A DNA stretch of 64,000 nucleotides from Druceiella hillmani (taxonomy: Eukaryota > Arthropoda > Insecta > Lepidoptera > Hepialidae), in contig JAYKKI010000038.1 of assembly GCA_039881145.1 (NCBI GenBank), positions 3,280,001-3,344,000 of the forward strand, written 5' to 3'. The translations under genes and the position numbers were made by a program. Position 1 is the stretch's first letter. Each line of letters opens with the position of its first letter. Below the pieces are notes generated by a model. It had not been told where the DNA came from. It ran no database searches and saw nothing but the letters and a program-made list of their open reading frames with translations. This document shows positions 1-11,330 of the stretch, piece by piece.

Positions 1-259
1 ATTGCACGTAATGTTTACATAATAATATATATCTAATAATCGTACTTTTCATTGGGACATATTTGTTTCAACAATTTTTGTGTGAGTTTTAAAAGTTTAT
101 TGCACATAAAATTAAAATGAAATTTGCAAACAAATGGTGCCTAAGGAAATTTGATGTCCGAAAAAATTCCTGAGAAAATTGTATCAAACCTTGTGTTTAC
201 CCTCTCCGTCAGGCACAGTAAACATTGTATTTTACTATTGTTTTCATTTGATTTATGAC
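1..259. other. AT-rich non-coding flank of Helitron 1
   Basis: No coding signal, repeat boundary or RNA gene is visible here. The segment lies beyond the apparent 3' terminus of the neighbouring minus-strand Helitron, so it is probably host DNA or another degraded repeat. Confidence 0.4.
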
Positions 260-2605
260 CTAGCTGGGGTATCAGGCTTCGCTGCGGGCCTTGATATGAG
301 ATTGTGTGGTAGTTGGAGTAAATACTTGTTTATAACATTGTTATAATACTTGTTTATAAACATGTTTATAAACAATCCGGGGTATATACGTCCAAATTTT
401 TTTAATTTTCTGCTCGAGAGCAAGCTGTTGTGTGCAATGTATAAAAATAGTTCGTTGATGTTGTAGCTTTTTTCCTTTGTAATTTCGAAGTTTAGCAGAC
501 TGAAAACATCTTGTCGTGGTGCTGGCATCCTAAGATGTACTAAGGTCTGTTTTTTTATTGCTAAACATTTATCTTCTAGGCGAATGAGCGTTTCATTGAA
601 GATGTCGTTGAATTCGATGGCAAGTTCTAGATGAGCTTGTCGGATTTGGTGGATATGTCACCACTCATACTCTCTTAATTTGTTCAGCTGAGGCTGAGAG
701 TGTAGGCTTGTTGTAGTGTTAATTTCCGGTGGTTGTCGTTTCCTAGCCTTTATTGGCATGCTTCTCTGTACGTCTAGCATAGGTAACGGTCAACAGTCTT
801 GAGATCTGAAAAACTTGTTGGTCCCCGTATTTCGTGTAGCAAGAACCGGAGTTAGAAACATTCGGCGTTGTTCGGATGTACGGTGTATACTCGGCTTAGT
901 GATGTTTTGTTGTTCGCCATCTTTGGCTATTTGAAATACTGCCATGTTACTGTGTTCGTTCACATACTTACAGACATATTTAATGGATTTCACTGAGTTG
1001 CAGTATTCTACGTTTATGTGTGCTTGGGACATTTTGGTAAGTAGTGAGGGTTATATAGTGTTACCCATTGATTATCTATTTCCAGTTCGTCCTTGCCTCG
1101 TATTTGTATTTTTGCTGTAAAGCCAGCTGTATTTGGGATAGCCATCATCTCCGGTTTGTGTGTTACTCAAGGATGGTTTTGGGTACTTTTTTGTACATTT
1201 TCCGTCACTCATATATGGCGAATTGGGGTTTAATGGCCCGTATGGTCCGTGTTTTTCACAACCATGTCGTACAGCTCCGTATCATCTTGCTGATTTGGAA
1301 TTATCTTGCAGCTGGGATGATTTTGTCGATATCCGTGAGATGAATTCTGTCATGTAGCCATATGAGATTGTGTGAATGAGGCAGTCCTCGTTTTTGCCAT
1401 TCGATTGTGCACATGCAGCGTCTAACGGTTCCAAAGATGCGGTATTTTGTGATGACGTCAATAAATCTAATTTCTTTTTGTCGGAAAACTCAGGGTAATA
1501 TGTCGTGTCGATCCATGGGGGGGTTGTTTGTATCTTTGTTGTTGTTCTTTGATTTCTGGCCACGATGAGTTGAATGTGAATATTATGAAGAGGCCAGGTC
1601 GTCCACATTTTCTTACGTCATGGCATCGTGAGTGCTTTCGTGCATGTGTCTTGGACCTCCGATGTAAGATGAAAGTAACATCACCACTGTTCCAATGTCG
1701 TCAATGTTTTCGTCATTTATGATCGCGTCTCGAACCGTGCGTAGTTTTTTCTGATTCAGTCTTATGTAAAGCATCCGTTCCGCTTCTATTTTTGCATATA
1801 TATTTACCAGGAATTGTTGGAATAAACGGCGAGTGTTGAGAATGTGATTGTATATTTCATTGTCTCTGATCATTGAGCGGTAGGCATAGAACTCCTTCGA
1901 AGTGACTTTTTTGTTTGTTTCTACGCCTCTTTCAGGTTGGATTTGTTTCACATTTAAATTATATCCGTCCTTTCCAGAAATATTAATGGATATTGGAGGG
2001 CATCATAAGAGCTGTGTGTCTCTGCAAGTTGTAGTCCTTCTCTTCTTCGTTGTACAATTATGTCACGGCTTGTGTTTTCGTTGTCCACAATTACAATGGC
2101 GATTTCGTCTATCTGAGGTGCATTAAATCGACGTTTGTGTTCTCAAGGTGGTCTCTTGTCGGCTCGAGTTGTAACTTTATAGTCATCAGAAATCATTTGG
2201 TCTAGTGCTGTTTTGAATATGTGAAAAAGTTGATTGTATTTTTGTAAGATCCTCATCTTGATTGTATTTGGGTACATCTTCTTGGATTATTTCTCGGCTC
2301 AATCCACTGTTGTTTGCGCATCGTTGATCAATCAATTTCTATTTCTTCATTTCCGATGAAATATACTTCAGAAATTTATAGTTTTCGTTGGGTAGTGGCA
2401 GTAATGATCCCATTTTGTGATAGATTTGTCCTTGGATGTAAAAAACCTAATCAATTTCATCTCTGTTTGTGTTTATCGAAGTGACACGAAAAGAAGTCAT
2501 TTGGAAGCAGGCGTTGTACGCTTTTATATTTTGAAGAAAGTGTTTTGATTCTGGAGTTTCACCGGTCATGTAATATAGAAATTCCTGCGGAGGTGCTCCA
2601 GTAGT
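260..2605 (-). mobile_element. Helitron 1, degraded and internally deleted copy
   Basis: This is a minus-strand rolling-circle transposon remnant. Successive blocks of the Helitron Rep protein can be read between about 2600 and 1030, and linker fragments down to about 400. The conserved helicase motifs are absent, so most of the helicase has been deleted. The lower-coordinate edge looks like a Helitron 3' terminus: CTAG at 260-263, a 6-nt spacer, then an imperfect hairpin (270-277 pairing with 288-296 with one bulged base). The base following CTAG on the minus strand is G rather than the expected T, so the exact end is uncertain. The upper edge stops abruptly near 2605 against a LINE tail, so the 5' end is missing. 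It belongs to a different family from Helitron 2. Confidence 0.75.
400..2600 (-). pseudogene. Helitron Rep/helicase polyprotein remnant
   Basis: Reading from 2600 downwards on the minus strand, the fragments are: an N-terminal block (GETPESKHFLQNIKAYNACF-like, about 2570-2440); a block near IQGQIYHKMGSLLPL (about 2440-2390); a Helitron_like_N block (about 1900-1610: SKEFYAYRSMIRDNEIYNH, then IEAERMLYIRLNQKKLR, then SSYIGGPRHMHE); an FIIFTFNSSWPEIKE block (1600-1550); and the HUH block KRGLPHSHNLIWLHD (about 1395-1350). In the HUH block both histidines survive (codons at 1370-1378). The Y motif region HINVEYCNSVKSIKYVCKY follows at 1015-950. A linker block FNETLIRLEDKCLAIKK then MPAPRQDVFSLL lies at 600-480. 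Several frameshifts and stops separate the blocks, so no functional protein is possible. The family encodes the nickase-helicase for rolling-circle transposition. Confidence 0.75.
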
Positions 2606-2646
2606 GGTAATCGAACAAAAAATTGTGATACAAATAATGACATGAG

Positions 2647-2859
2647 TTAGGATGGAAGAAAGACAGACGGATTAAGGTTTAGGAGAGGTAGGACTTTTAT
2701 CACTCGATCCTTGAAAACGTTTGCCGAGAATATTTTCCTAGTGTCAGTATCCAGTCGATTACAAAGTTTTGCTGCATGGATATTAAAGGATTTATAGTAA
2801 GAAGTGTGTTTGAGAATAACTAGCATATGTAAGCTTTCAGAGCGTAACCCAATTTCCAT
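2647..2859 (-). pseudogene. Non-LTR retrotransposon 3' tail (RT C-terminus)
   Basis: The minus-strand reading contains SYYKSFNIHAAKLCNRL followed about 15 residues later by NVFKDRV. This resembles the extreme C-terminus of CR1/Jockey-type reverse transcriptase ORFs, where a 'SF-x-R-x-x-x-LWN-x-L' segment precedes a '-FK-x-x-L' segment. Only this tail is present, without catalytic motifs, as expected for a 5'-truncated LINE copy. Its upstream reading is lost beyond 2860. It abuts Helitron 1. The call rests on a short match, and a chance open frame is possible. Confidence 0.45.
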
Positions 2860-4480
2860 GTTTTGCTACAAAGTTCTTTTTAAAAAAATACTCATCACAC
2901 ATTTTCGCTTTATTGAGTTCTTCACCCTTGGTTACCTTTGATGAGCCAGGCAGTTTTATTTAAAGTGGGTCTGGTCAGCATCTCAACCAATTTTCGTTTT
3001 TCGTTTTACGTAAGCATCTCAACCAATTTTCAGGGTTGCAACTTATATTTTAATTGGCCACATTCTAACGAAATTTAATACTTTGCAAATTTCGTTACAT
3101 TTTTTATTACTTTGGAAACTGAAATTCAGCAGCATATCCAATTTAAGCATTTTTTTCAGTTGTTTTAAAATGTATATTGCTAGCCTGAGAGACGAAGTCC
3201 GTTGATAATTTCTAATGTTTGGGGTTATAAATATAGTGAAAATGTTTTGATAAACATCGCTTGTCAATTAAAATTAGCCGTTTTTTATATTACCTACAAG
3301 TTCTTTCGTGTATAACTTAACCTCCATGCCGACCTTTTGAAATTTATCAGCAATACCATAATTCGAAAGTTTGTTTGTGTTTATAAGCTCTGTTAGTTAT
3401 GAAAATTGAAATTAATTTATATGTTCTTTTTAATGATTTTCAAGGTTTTTTTTCTAAAATCAACCTTTGTTCCGTTTAACATCTAAGTTGACGATATGCG
3501 TCAGTGCTGTATTGGGATATTTTTTTATTTTATCATACGATACGGTTTTTGCCAATTATAGAAAACAAAATGTCCTAATCAATGTTGGGTATTATTTTCA
3601 AATATTTTTTTATTAATATATAATTTACAGTTTTTAAAAATATTCCATATATTTTAAAAATGTTACGTAAGGTTTTCTTTTTAAGTTTAAATTTACTATG
3701 TATAATTTATTCACATGATCAAAATTCTTTTTCGAACAGTAAATGTCAAAACCGAATTGATAAATTCTGTTTTTAAAAAATTTCTATGTCAGTTTGTAAA
3801 TTGAGAATTAAATTTAAAAATACGACTTGCAGCAATTTTTCCTGCCCAAAACCTGAGTATATAAGCAGAGCGTTGAAGAAAGGAATTTTTTATGCCGACG
3901 AAGTCTCCATAAATGGTAGTTCTAAATATAAACTGGGTTATACGTTTACATATATGAAAGCGATTTTGCCACATAATTACTTTCATCTTGAGTTGGTTTT
4001 ACTTCATTTTTATTTGGAGTTGTAAAGGCTATATTCGATGAAGCCAAATCATGTTGTTGCACATGTTTGGAACGTTAGGCGTAAAACCGATAGTTAAAAG
4101 ACATTCTGTTTAGATAATTAATTTCCATAGAGTTGAGAATGTGCAATCTAGTTTTTCAATTTAGTATTTTTTTACTGAAATTAATACTTTTGTTACTTGA
4201 ACAAATTTTAGTTACTAATTGGAATAGTTGCCATTTCGATCATACTGATTCGTCATGATTTATTGAATGTTGGTTACTAATTGATGCCAAAGATCCTAAT
4301 TGTAGCACACACCGCACATGTCATTCAGATTATTATTTAACGTAATTAATTTGAATTGATTAGAACAATCCACCCCTCAGAGCTAAGACACATTTCTTTA
4401 TGTTGCTTAACTCTATTTTTTACTAGTCCTCCAGCCGCCATCGGTTTTGTGTTTAGGATACAAGTTCGTGAGGTGAATTT
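2860..4480. other. AT-rich non-coding stretch
   Basis: Short open frames here (for example 3786-4025) show no recognisable domain and are densely AT-rich. A short duplication of a motif ending CAACCAATTTTC occurs at about 2979-3032. I see no transposon boundary or RNA gene. Confidence 0.4.
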
Positions 4481-4640
4481 CTCGATAGGACGCGCGCTAA
4501 CGACTACCCAGGCGTGCTCTGATTGCTATCGCGCACCGCACGGCCGAGGCTCGCCCCATGTGAACTCCATTAAAGCGATCATACAACTGTCGACTTCCCA
4601 GTTCGCCGAGAGGAGCTTTGCTAAACACTAGTTAGCACTA
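4480..4640. other. GC-richer island 1
   Basis: A run of CpG-containing sequence (CGCGCGCTAA, CGCACCGCACGGCCGAGG) stands out from the AT-rich surroundings. The overlapping 91-codon frame has no recognisable domain. It could be a regulatory element or an untranslated exon. Confidence 0.3.
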
Positions 4641-4927
4641 CTATGTGCATTTCCGTAGTGCTTTCACTCTCTGTGTAGAGTTAACAATAAGGGTAGTTCG
4701 ATTGACGTGTGTATTTTAGTATAACTTTTGTGTCAGTTTTTTATCTTATTTTGTTTAGATTTGATGCTTATATTTGTCTCTGGATCTCACAGCAGATGTA
4801 TAGTGCATTATGGATAGATTTAATTACACTTATTTTTTGGTTTAAATAATAACACTTTTTTGATATTTAAAAATTGTCATAAGTCATTAACATGTAAATG
4901 CATGCATAAGTCATTAACATGCACCTA

Positions 4928-5450
4928 TCATCATCATCATCATATATATTAATATTAATACGCTAAGGTTAAGATGTTACTCTCCCTTTTTAGAAAAAAC
5001 CTCACAACTAATCCCCATAAATTATATATCATTTTATAGATAATTGCTTGCTCTACCGGCATCCACAACTAAAAAATGTATTATTGCTATTGTTTTTGCA
5101 AATTAATTAATTATTAAAATTATATACACAAAACAGCAATGCTGCCATCTAACGGCTCAACGTCAATATGATTGACGGTCGGTAAAATCATCATCATCAT
5201 CATCATCATCATATATATTAATATGCTAAGGTTAAGATGTTACTCTCCCTTTTTAGAAAAAACCTCACAACTAATCCACATAAATTATATATCATTTTAT
5301 AGATAATTGCTTGCTCTACCGGCATCCACAACTAAAAAATTTATTATTGCTATTGTTTTTGCAAATTAATTAATTATTAAAATTATATACACAAAACAGC
5401 AATGCTGCCATCTAACGGCTCAACGTCAATATGATTGACGGTCGGTAAAA
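4928..5450. repeat. 263-bp tandem duplication with TCA/ATC microsatellites at each start
   Basis: Two nearly identical copies lie head to tail. GCTAAGGTT begins at 4962 and again at 5225, and GCTGCCATCT begins at 5141 and again at 5404, both giving a period of 263 bp. Each copy starts with a short (TCA)n/(ATC)n run followed by ATATATTAAT and ends with GACGGTCGGTAAAA. Few differences separate the copies, so the duplication is recent. The unit contains a GCCATCTA motif also seen near 9483. Confidence 0.9.
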
Positions 5451-6154
5451 TTTTTGTTTAATTTCAAATCCACTCACGTATAAATAAAGTGGCGCTTTAG
5501 CTCAATGCTTTTGATACATGCGCCTCCCAGTACTTGCTACGCTTCTACATATTGACCGTGAGTGAAGTTAATAATTTTTTGTATAGAAATTATTTATTAA
5601 ATATATCTGCAACAGTTTAGTTATTTAGTTTGTGCTTTACTCGGCTATATAACTGTACGGTTCAAACTTGTTACATGTTGTCTAAGTACAATATCTTCAT
5701 ATATTATTTTAATGTATCTATAATGATATACCTATAATGATATCAAAGCTTAATTCAAAAAAGTACACTCGGCACACTTAATATTATATTCCCTCTGTTT
5801 ATGTGGACACTATAGAATACAGGATGGATGAATGAAATGAGACAGTTGTTGAAAGAAAATAAAATCAGAAGTGAAGGCAATAGCGGATTAACTTATGTCG
5901 AGTATTTTAAATAGGCAGGGAAGTTAGATTAATGTCTCATCGTCGATGCTTATTCGCATTATAATACAGATAAATGAAATTGTTTATTATATCTCTTTTT
6001 AAATGGTCATAAACTCCGAACATCGATTTGTCAAACATTTTATGGCCTAATAATGTTATATCTAAATATGCATTTAATTTAAACAAAAGAATAATTTTAT
6101 TGTAATGTATTATTCATAAGTGTTTAAATGGACAGTAAACTTGAATACAGGCGA
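5451..6154. other. Non-coding stretch
   Basis: AT-rich sequence with no recognisable open frame. A moderately GC-rich patch (about 5490-5560) follows the tandem duplication. Confidence 0.35.
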
Positions 6155-6230
6155 GGTAGGGCGCTTGTGAATATCTCCACGAGCGGGTAATTGTGGGTTT
6201 CGTTGCGGCGCCGCGCCGGTAAATCGGAAT
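6155..6230. other. GC-richer island 2
   Basis: Contains GGCGCCGCGCCGG at 6207-6219. The identical 13-mer recurs at 18503-18515, and its first nine bases recur at 10369-10377. Candidate regulatory DNA. Confidence 0.3.
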
Positions 6231-6723
6231 ATCATAAAAAAACGGAAAATTAAACTACATGACACTGATCTCTACCGATCTTTTTTACACTAAATTTCAA
6301 AGCCAGCTTAAAACATTTGTGACTTATCGATGTTCTTTACGCGGTCCATAGAATTATTTGGTTTTGTTACTTGTTTCTTCGTTGTGAAAAAGGTTCACGT
6401 GTAATTTTACGTGTTTATCTGATATAAAATATTTATTTGAGTAGAGAGCGGAAATGTAATGTTTGGAAAATGTTGAAGAATGTTCTGTCCTTTGCGTGTG
6501 TTGATATTGGTTTTATTATGAAATCGTAGGTAGTTCTCTTAATCTTAAACTGTAGAATAATTACATTAATTATTTTTGTATTTTTGAATCGATTTATATC
6601 TATTTTATTAATAAAAACATAATCAGAATGTTTGTATGACCATAAATTATTAAAATTTCATATTAATGAAAGAATTGATATTGAATATATTTGGCGTCAA
6701 TTTTGTAGAAATTAATTATTCAC

Positions 6724-6889
6724 AATTAAATGAAACTACGTGATGTAGTATTATGGCAGGTGGGCTATTAGCAAAGATCTTTTATCTTTGCGGATAGAAC
6801 CTGAAGATGTATTACAACGAAACCTAGGTCGTGGTAAAGAACTTAAAGAAAGTAGAAATAATACTACATCACATAGTTTCATTTAATTA
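6724..6889. mobile_element. Foldback MITE, copy A (internally rearranged)
   Basis: A 31-bp terminal inverted repeat, AATTAAATGAAACTACGTGA onward at 6724 and its complement ending at 6889, has one mismatch. The right half carries ACGAAACCTAGGTCGTGG, which is shared with the copy at 54791-55018. The left arm lacks its inner half and the tip is a short hairpin (GCAAAGAT...ATCTTTGC), so this copy has lost part of one arm. It has no coding capacity. The superfamily is not determined. Confidence 0.75.
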
Positions 6890-7179
6890 TGATTAATATT
6901 TTACATACCTATTTTCAAAATGTGACAGAATAAGTCTAAACAAATTGAATATTTTGGACATTTCATTGTTTAGTCAATCAAATAAGATATCCTAATGGTA
7001 ATTTTAGTTTTCATTCAAATCCTTCTTATAAAATAACGGAATACCCGTAATGATGAAGCTTTGTCTGTTTTACTCAATTATACTTTTGCAGTCGAGTTAA
7101 TCAACTTTGAATTATTCTTCTTTTCCATTCAATTAATGCACATGCAGCATACACTGTAATTTATCGGTACTGCGGTATG

Positions 7180-7280
7180 TGAATCCCCAGGGTTTGGTCT
7201 CGCGCAGTGGCTGGCGCCACGCTTACTCCGTTATCGTGACACTAAACACCGCATGTCTGCGCTAATATGACCAGCTCGTA
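7180..7280. other. GC-richer island 3
   Basis: A GC-rich segment (CGCGCAGTGGCTGGCGCCAC and flanks) in AT-rich DNA, including a GGCGCC palindrome. No coding match. Regulatory function is only an inference from composition. Confidence 0.25.
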
Positions 7281-7423
7281 CTATTGCATTTGGTTCTTAT
7301 TATTACACAAATAATTCCAAGTTAAACTTAATAATTCCAAGAAGCAGATATAATAATAACATATTTGTTTATATACGCAGAGTAAAAACGGATAGATACG
7401 TGGACCGGTAGAGATCAGTGTCA

Positions 7424-9858
7424 AGTAAACGAATGCGGTGAGTACGGTTGGCGTTGCTTGAACTCTGCTTTTGCATCGTGCGAGAAAAGTGGGCCGATTA
7501 TTGCGAATGCTTCATTGTGCCGATCGAATTAGACGATCCCGCATGTGGACTAACAATAAACGTTCTGTTATTGCTTATGTTCGGTTATTTGCTTTTGTTG
7601 ATTATGTACCGATTAGTATATAGCGATTATGATGGTGTTTACTGTCTTGATTATTGCTTTATTTAAAATAACTAACGGTTTAAAGCGTCTGAAAGTCGTA
7701 CAAGCTATTGGCATCAGTGTTGTCTATAGGGATAATTATAAGTCTAATTATTGTGATTGCCTAAAACGCTAAAAATAATTTTGAAATGACATATGAGATG
7801 TGACGGAAATATAAAAATAAAATGATAGATCGACAGGCAACAGTGTGTATGTTAGAAGGATGGTGAGATTATGTAGGCGCGAGCTGGAATAAAACCGAGG
7901 TGAGAATTTCTTAAGTTATACGCATGGAGCTACGAACGCCCCGTCTAATGGAGAAGCCAAAGGTGGGTTGCGAAAGCGATATATTATCACTTAATATCAC
8001 TTCTCTATACGAATTACAAATAATTCGAAATTCAAATAAATCTCGTCCCAAATGGACAAGTAGAACAATCTAAGAGCAGAAAAAAAAATTATGGGAGGAT
8101 TGTCTTTTAAGCAATAAAGGATCAGTGGCGTGTCTAGCTTCCTTGTCGTCCAAGTTTTGAACCCAATGCTATTTTGGGCAAATTACTTTTAAGTGACAGT
8201 GGATTACGAAAAAATAAGTAAATCTTTGCACTTAATTTAAAAAGTCTTTGAATGTGGAGATATGTAAATGTACATTGTCAAGTATATACAACTCTTACAC
8301 GAGGCTGGTTTTAAAGAATCTCCAAATTATAGTTAGATTTGATTAGAGCGAGTGACGAAATTTACGTGACGTGCTCTTCCGTAATGCGTTTGTTTAAGAT
8401 GGTTATAGTTTAGTTTTGTCGAAAGCGACACGAACACGGAAGTCGTAAGTCGAGTTGAGTGAGGATCCATCTGGCACATTGGATGTTGTAAACAAGGCAG
8501 CCGTTTATGGACGAGAATGGGTGAACAGTTCAGTGGATAGGAAGACGGCTCTCGTGTCGAAGTGTTTCCCACTTCCGTGCGCCGGTGAGAGATCTACCTT
8601 GTTTCCCTGTTTACATGTTTCCGAATACTTCATTGACCACTGATGAAATTTATCACTTGCCTTTTTATCTCATAGTTTTAAGGAAAGGAATCGGTATTCT
8701 TTTAATTTTAAAATGGCAATTACTTTGTATTTAACTTTTTTTAAAAGTTTCTTCGCGAAAATACTCGCTCTAATCGGTTAAAGCGTTTTAAAGGTAACGG
8801 TAATTTGAACGTGTTGATGATCGTACTCCTAGAACTTGAAATTGTATTTACAACGAGTATGATGCTAAATGCTGTGGATTTAATTATTTCTTCTTTGTCT
8901 ATATCATTAACCCTACTTATTCACATTTTGTTCTAAATTTCACGTTTATAAGTATATTATGATTACTTATAGGTTTTGACTCCAGTGTTACTATGAGGGC
9001 AGCGTTCGCGTAAACGTTTTTAGTTTTTTTCACAAGTTTTTACATAATATTGTAGTATTTGTATGTCGGATAATTCTAGGAAGTAGTAGCGCGATGGTCT
9101 ACTGGGTGTGATCTTCATTTGCTAATTTCGAATATAGTAAATTCATTGAACACATTAACCTGAGATTTTCTTTTAAAATTATTCTGTTATTGATTCACGA
9201 TAGGAAATGAGATCTAAACGGGCGTTACGTTCCGATCACCCCAGTAGCCGCAGCGTAGCGACGCAGAATGAAATTTAAATATAAAATTTGTTAATAGTTG
9301 ATAAATTTAAAGTTTGTGCTATATAGTGTTTACACATGTTTAGAATTTCAAATTTTCTCCCTTTCAAATTTGCACCTAAAAGGAGTAGAGTCTGATAGAT
9401 AGAGATGGTATGGTAATTGCGAATATGTAAAAATAAATGTATTAATAAAATAAAAATATATGATTATAAATAAAATAAATGCCGCCATCTAGTGGAGAAT
9501 TACTAAACTACATATTTACGATGGTCGCTTGTAAAAGAAATAGATGTCGCTGTCAATTAATTAAGTACTAATATTTTAATTAATTAAGTAACAGTAGAGA
9601 TGTGTAAAAATTTCGATCGAGCCTCTAATATATGAAATTGCAGTTTCGTTAAAATTGGTACAGTGGTCTATACATAATTCGCGTACAGATATGGCGTCTT
9701 TATCATTTTATTATATTTTAGATTTCTTGAAACGGAATTATTTTATCATATTTATATAATGAAATAAATATGGCATTAAAGAAATCAGTACTATTTCAAT
9801 GTAGATATTAAAAACAGTTTTTAGTTGCTAAATTTTTTATTGCGTTTTTTATTATAAT
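7424..9858. other. Non-coding stretch with minor features
   Basis: Open frames here (7448-7666, 8455-8643) lack recognisable domains. Forkhead-like TGTAAACA (8486-8493) and TGTTTACA (8608-8615) lie about 120 bp apart in a patch of balanced composition. A GCCGCCATCTAGTGG motif occurs near 9481. Confidence 0.3.
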
Positions 9859-9903
9859 GAATTGTTTTCACGCAACGGACCGAATTGTTTTCACGCAACG
9901 GAC
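9859..9903. repeat. Short tandem duplication, 23-bp period
   Basis: GAATTGTTTTCACGCAACGG plus AC occurs at 9859-9880 and again at 9882-9903 without a mismatch. A simple local duplication. Confidence 0.85.
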
Positions 9904-10169
9904 GGTAATTAATTGGGTGTGATTAATAATATAATAATTTGGTTGTTTTGATATCACTCGAGTCTAATATATCTAGACATATATTGGAAAAAAAAAACTA
10001 CTAAATTTCGTTTGATAGCAGCTTTTGAACAATCGAGCGCTCAATCGAACTCTACTAAGATAAAAGTCTTATTCGTCGTGCATAAGAATTCAGCGCGTTT
10101 ATTTTATGAATATGTATTGAATCCAAGGACCTCACATTTTATTTGCTCAGTTTTGTACGAGCGAGTTCG

Positions 10170-10440
10170 AACGAGACTGTCAATCCTAGCAGCAGTACTG
10201 CGACTATGTGACCTGCAAACTAGTAACAAAAACAGCATTTATAGGTAGATGCAGCTGTGTTGGACCTCACGCGTAATACGTTCCGTAGCGCGCATGTACC
10301 ATGTAGTCAACGAGAATACGTTCGGATATTTACAAAGGTTAATTCGGGCCGCGGACTGAGGCGGGAGTGGCGCCGCGTCTGTCAGTCTCAATTCATCGGC
10401 GATACCTTGCCCGCGGACCACAACAATGACTCGCGATATA
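10170..10440. other. GC-richer island 4
   Basis: GC-rich DNA with several CpGs, including GTGGCGCCGCG at 10367-10377 (shared with two other islands) and CCGCGGACCACAACAATG downstream. The 110-codon frame through it has no recognisable domain and probably reflects low stop density in GC-rich DNA. Candidate enhancer or promoter. Confidence 0.3.
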
Positions 10441-10702
10441 TTTCAATTCTTCGTAATATGGTTAGTCATCAATCAGTTATCTTAAGGTTTAAACGATTAG
10501 TTACACTTAATATGATTTTACGGTTTGCTGGGCTGGTGCACAATGCGTGTTCTAGATTTCATTATTCATTAATGAATGCATTTCGTTGATACGAGGTCAA
10601 TATATAACACTCGTATGAAAGGAAAAATCTTGCTTTAATACCACTATAACTGTGCGTAGTTGAATAAAAATTAAGTGTGTAGAAATGAGTGGGAAAAAAT
10701 AT

Positions 10703-10965
10703 TCGGATAAAATTATATAAATGTGTTATATCTTTATGTATTTCGACAATTGCATGTTAATTATATAAATTTTACAGTAGTAAAATTGATAAAGCCATTT
10801 TTAGCATGCATACTCTTTATGATTACGTTAAAATATTTCTTTTCGAAATTATATAATTACGGATAAAATTATATAAATATATTATATCCGTATTTCCACA
10901 ATTGCATGTTAATATATAAATTTTACAGTAGTAAAATTGATAAAGCCATTTTTTAGCATTCTGCC
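10703..10965. repeat. 156-bp-period direct repeat
   Basis: GGATAAAATTATATAAAT begins at 10705 and again at 10861. Both copies run through ATTGCATGTTAAT and TTTTACAGTAGTAAAATTG to AAAGCCATTTTTTAGCAT, with scattered substitutions and small indels. A short spacer separates the roughly 105-bp homologous parts. Confidence 0.85.
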
Positions 10966-11039
10966 GTTTTCTCTTTTTAGATCTCCCTGTCGTAAATACG
11001 ATTTATTAGTTTTTATGCATGTACTATATTACTTTTCAC

Positions 11040-11330
11040 ACTACATAAAATGGAAATCCGCACGGGCGGACTAGGAAGTGACCGAGTATCGACAGTACTA
11101 AGGTATGCGCTGTGGACCTGTCGGCGCGATATTATCCATGGCGTCGTCGGTCGCGAGTCCGACGCCGACCCATTTCGCAATAATTGTAGCCTCACTCTCG
11201 TATCTGATGATAATGAGCGGCAGCGGGCGGGTCGATGGCCGCGCGTGTCCGCACGCGCCCGCTATTTGCATGCCCACATTTTGGACGCAGGGTAGTGGAA
11301 ATTCGGTGGTGAAGGTCGGAGGAAAAAACA
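11040..11330. other. GC-richer island 5 with palindrome and octamer-like site
   Basis: A pronounced GC-rich island. GCGCGTG at 11241-11247 and CACGCGC at 11252-11258 form a perfect 7-bp inverted repeat around a 4-nt loop. ATTTGCAT (POU octamer-like) follows at 11264-11271. Three overlapping open frames on both strands show no domain and are best read as composition effects. Candidate regulatory element. Confidence 0.35.

Larger units (their letters stand above)
6260..7423. repeat. 21-bp inverted repeat pair 1.1 kb apart
   Basis: TGACACTGATCTCTACCGATC (21 bases, 6260-6280) is matched in inverted orientation at 7403-7423 with one mismatch. The arms could be terminal inverted repeats of an unrecognised 1,164-bp DNA element or two copies of another repeat in opposite orientation. 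The interval carries no recognisable transposase and includes a MITE and a GC-rich patch. Confidence 0.5.

Noticed and set aside
7448..7666. 72-codon frame with a membrane-like segment
   Set aside because: No ATG at the start and only Leu/Ile/Tyr-rich content expected from AT-rich DNA.
8124..8140. CAGTGGCGTGTCTAGC as a hAT terminus
   Set aside because: No opposite terminus, transposase fragment or target duplication is visible; an 8-base match alone is insufficient.
10257..10589. 110-codon frame
   Set aside because: Half lies in a GC island and half in AT-rich DNA, without recognisable features or splice context.
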